DNA from: Bacteroidota bacterium
Lineage (GTDB): Bacteria; Bacteroidota; Bacteroidia; Bacteroidales; UBA4417
DNA: 42,848 nucleotides
Assembly: GCA_022711175.1 (NCBI GenBank)
Contig: JAKLFM010000023.1
Location: 1 to 42,848 of the forward strand
Direction: 5' to 3'
The notes beneath the pieces were generated by a model. The model saw only the letters and a program-made list of their open reading frames with translations. It had not been told where the DNA came from and made no database searches. Made by a program: the position numbers and the translations under genes. Below, piece after piece: positions 42,301-42,848 of this stretch. Numbering within the stretch: position 1 is the first letter of the stretch; every line of letters starts with the position of its first letter.

Positions 42301-42848
42301 ACAGAAGTAGTTCCAACCTGGTACACACCGGATGCATTTGCTGTCTGATTAATACTGTTTACCAGTATAACCGAGCCGCATGCTTCAACATAACCGGGCT
42401 GAGGTACTGTGACATATGCGCTGCAAAGGCCCGGATCGTTGTTCACCGTGATGTTTTCAGGACAAGTAACAACCGGAGCGGTAACATCAATGATGGTGAA
42501 GGTAGCAGAAGTTGTGGAGAAGTTGCCGCAGTCGTCGGTAGCAGTGAAGATGACGGTAGCAGCGCCGGTATTACCACAGAGGTCGCTGAGGGCTTCAAAG
42601 TTGTTTGTCCATGTCACATTGCTGCAGATGTCAGAAGCTACGGCGCCGCCGTGAGAAGCGAGCCAAGCATTGAGCTGTGCAGTGTTGCCAAGGCCGTCGC
42701 ATTCCACGGTGAGGTCAGCGGCAGGAGTAGTGATCGTAGGAGCGGTAACATCAATGATGGTGAAAGTAGCTGAAGTTGTGGAGAAGTTGCCGCAGTCGTC
42801 GGTAGCAGTGAAGATGACGGTAGCAGCGCCGGTATTACCACAGAGGTC
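39366..42848 (-). CDS. Giant T9SS type B surface protein (partial, N-terminus beyond window)
   Basis: At least 1160 residues are visible, open to the right edge, so the N-terminus is missing. Counting from the edge: HYR-type repeats (1-279, for example IIDVTAP followed by CPENITV), seven alternating modules of about 86-88 residues (280-888), a PKD-like domain (889-972, PVANAGADQVVAFNGTTILN), a cadherin-like domain (973-1063, ILANDYDPDGDNITPSLLTQ) and a gliding-motility-type C-terminal domain (1064-1160, FYNGISPNGDGLNDKW, FNRWGDIVY, DGTYFYIVTV). That last domain is a T9SS type B sorting signal (CHU_C), so the protein is exported by the T9SS and held at the surface. An adhesin role, perhaps SprB-like, is likely. 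The downstream porP/sprF gene is its probable partner. Confidence 0.93.
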   Translation of the reverse strand, partial: DLCGNTGAATVIFTATDDCGNFSTTSATFTIIDVTAPTITTPAADLTVECDGLGNTAQLNAWLASHGGAVASDICSNVTWTNNFEALSDLCGNTGAATVIFTATDDCGNFSTTSATFTIIDVTAPVVTCPENITVNNDPGLCSAYVTVPQPGYVEACGSVILVNSINQTANASGVYQVGTTSVTWIVTDECGNSSSCSMTVTVVDNEAPVITCPESLVLCDTEPVVLGQATATDNCGIQSITNNAPATFPVGITNVTWTALDIHGNTSTCIQTVTIIAHPTANAGPDEVICQANNFTVTGATATNYASVLWTHNGQGVLQNASTLTPTYVPQIGETGNITLTLTVYANAPCANATDQMLLSILPQPAATAGENATICGGETFVPVTAWASNYNSILWTTSGTGTFDNPAILHPTYTPSQADINNGSVILTLTAYGNEPCGDISDPMTLTIIPSPTANAGSDAATCEGTPYTVTGASASNYTSLLWSHNGTGNLTNASTLTPTYTPATGETGTVVLTLTVTGNGSCGEATDAMTLTINVEPQAFAGPDAITCASAPYTLSEATASVQSVNWTTSGTGTFDNASLLNATYTPSAADIASGSVTLTLHAIGIAPCVPALDAMVLTIQPATYAFAGEDATICNNTPYTVDDASALGYTSILWSHNGTGSLANETTLTPTYTPGVNETGVVILTMTVTGAEPCGNASASVQLTLQPALSATAGADLYTCETAPILISLSAAQNYTAVNWTTSGTGSFDNAAIVNPTYTPTEADMTAGSVVLTLHATGFAPCGDIEDAVILTINQSPMASAGADASVCQGASYTLSGATATNYSSILWTSNGTGTLTDANTLTPTYTPGTGETGTVVLTLTVNGPGACGSVIATDQMNLVIFESPVANAGADQVVAFNGTTILNGSATGGSGLYGWSWQPSELLVNASVASTVTNPITETTTFILTVLDMTSGCTSTDEMIVTLTGNNPPVAIDDYDTTSIDEPIVIRILANDYDPDGDNITPSLLTQPEHGTVILNEDGTVSYTPAAGFFGIDSFIYQICDDGQPSLCDTAVVRILILGSREDLIFYNGISPNGDGLNDKWIIGNIEYFHDNEVIIFNRWGDIVYSCFYYDNKGVAWDGTYDKTGNPVPDGTYFYIVTVPGVGKYDGWILVRGNK
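40185..42011 (-). repeat. Seven alternating A/B modules in the giant surface protein
   Basis: Seven modules of 86-88 residues alternate strictly as A-B-A-B-A-B-A. A has a WTHNGxG or WSHNGTG core and ends with TPTYTP then GETG; B has WTTSGTGTFDN and NPTYTP then ADI-xxGSV. Each module begins with xAxAGxDxxxC and has a second Cys near its end, suggesting one disulfide per module. The unit of duplication looks like an A+B pair of about 174 residues (about 520 bp). Confidence 0.85.
42475..42584 (-). repeat. Near-identical HYR repeat, copy 1
   Basis: A 110-base segment that recurs 264 bases to the right (42739-42848) with only two mismatches. It encodes the end of one HYR module (from DLCGNTGAATVIFTATDDCG to DVTAP). 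Confidence 0.95.
42739..42848 (-). repeat. Near-identical HYR repeat, copy 2 (cut by window edge)
   Basis: The second copy of the 110-base segment at 42475-42584, 264 bp (88 codons) away. The array continues beyond the window. Confidence 0.95.

Noticed and set aside
39934..42654. Several forward open frames of 60-92 codons in the adhesin region
   Set aside because: They are repeated antisense shadows caused by the repetitive adhesin sequence.
1..42848. CRISPR array, tRNA or rRNA genes, transposases, integrases, toxin-antitoxin or restriction genes
   Set aside because: I looked for direct repeats with spacers, cloverleaf-like tracts and the usual protein motifs and found none; the only DNA-level repeats are the adhesin modules and the two intergenic palindromes.

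Overview
The window looks like a chromosomal segment of a Bacteroidota bacterium, most likely a member of Bacteroidales without an obvious named relative. The evidence is the set of near-consensus Bacteroidota -7 boxes (TAnnTTTG) in front of genes on both strands, a long 320-residue NusB, a DUF3276/PUR-type protein, type IX secretion (T9SS) genes (porQ, porP/sprF and porE-like), a gliding-motility type C-terminal sorting domain, DUF2807 and DUF5362 proteins, and several GTG or TTG starts. Nearly everything is intact, densely packed core genome. I see no rRNA, tRNA, CRISPR array, transposase, integrase or phage gene, and no gene-free stretch longer than about 280 bases.

Layout. 1-330 is the N-terminal part of a ParA ATPase cut by the window edge, and 610-942 a PUR-like nucleic-acid-binding protein. 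1131-5256 is a forward housekeeping run: nusB, a GNAT acetyltransferase, a DUF1573 lipoprotein, yajC, a YbbR-domain protein and coaE. 5264-9702 holds an F420-reductase-like NAD(P) protein, a conserved hypothetical, and a TonB-dependent receptor with a small membrane-anchored partner. 9809-16366 carries aconitase, a DUF2807 protein, porQ, ispH, recF and a DciA/DUF721 protein. 16376-19844 (reverse) carries an FAH-family hydrolase, a DnaQ-like exonuclease, a DUF454 protein and a 2-oxo acid dehydrogenase E2.

19942-24041 is a surface-glycan patch: a GT2 glycosyltransferase fused to a WcaJ-like membrane/Rossmann region with a degenerate sugar-phosphate transferase end, a 60-residue four-cysteine protein, and two SAM methyltransferases. 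24201-25958 is a two-gene operon, DUF438-hemerythrin-PAS followed by DUF1858-DUF2249, of a kind linked to redox or nitric-oxide sensing. 26177-33354 is mostly envelope biology: a secreted DUF3108-like protein, a VWA-like membrane protein, a Ste24-type M48 protease, a class A penicillin-binding protein and a SlyD-like isomerase. 33420-36048 is a GH63/MGH1-like glycoside hydrolase with a DUF5362 membrane protein.

36183-42848 is the most distinctive part: a reverse operon encoding, in transcription order, a giant modular surface protein (partial at the right edge) with a T9SS type B C-terminal domain, a PorP/SprF outer-membrane protein and a PorE-like TPR/beta-propeller/OmpA protein, closed by a strong intrinsic terminator. 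The giant protein has HYR repeats, then seven strictly alternating modules of two kinds (A-B-A-B-A-B-A), a PKD-like domain, a cadherin-like domain and the sorting domain. Nothing here is a clear new defence or mobile system. The best leads are the alternating-module adhesin cassette, the fused glycosyltransferase, the four-cysteine miniprotein, and several promoters placed so close to the start codon that leaderless transcripts are likely.
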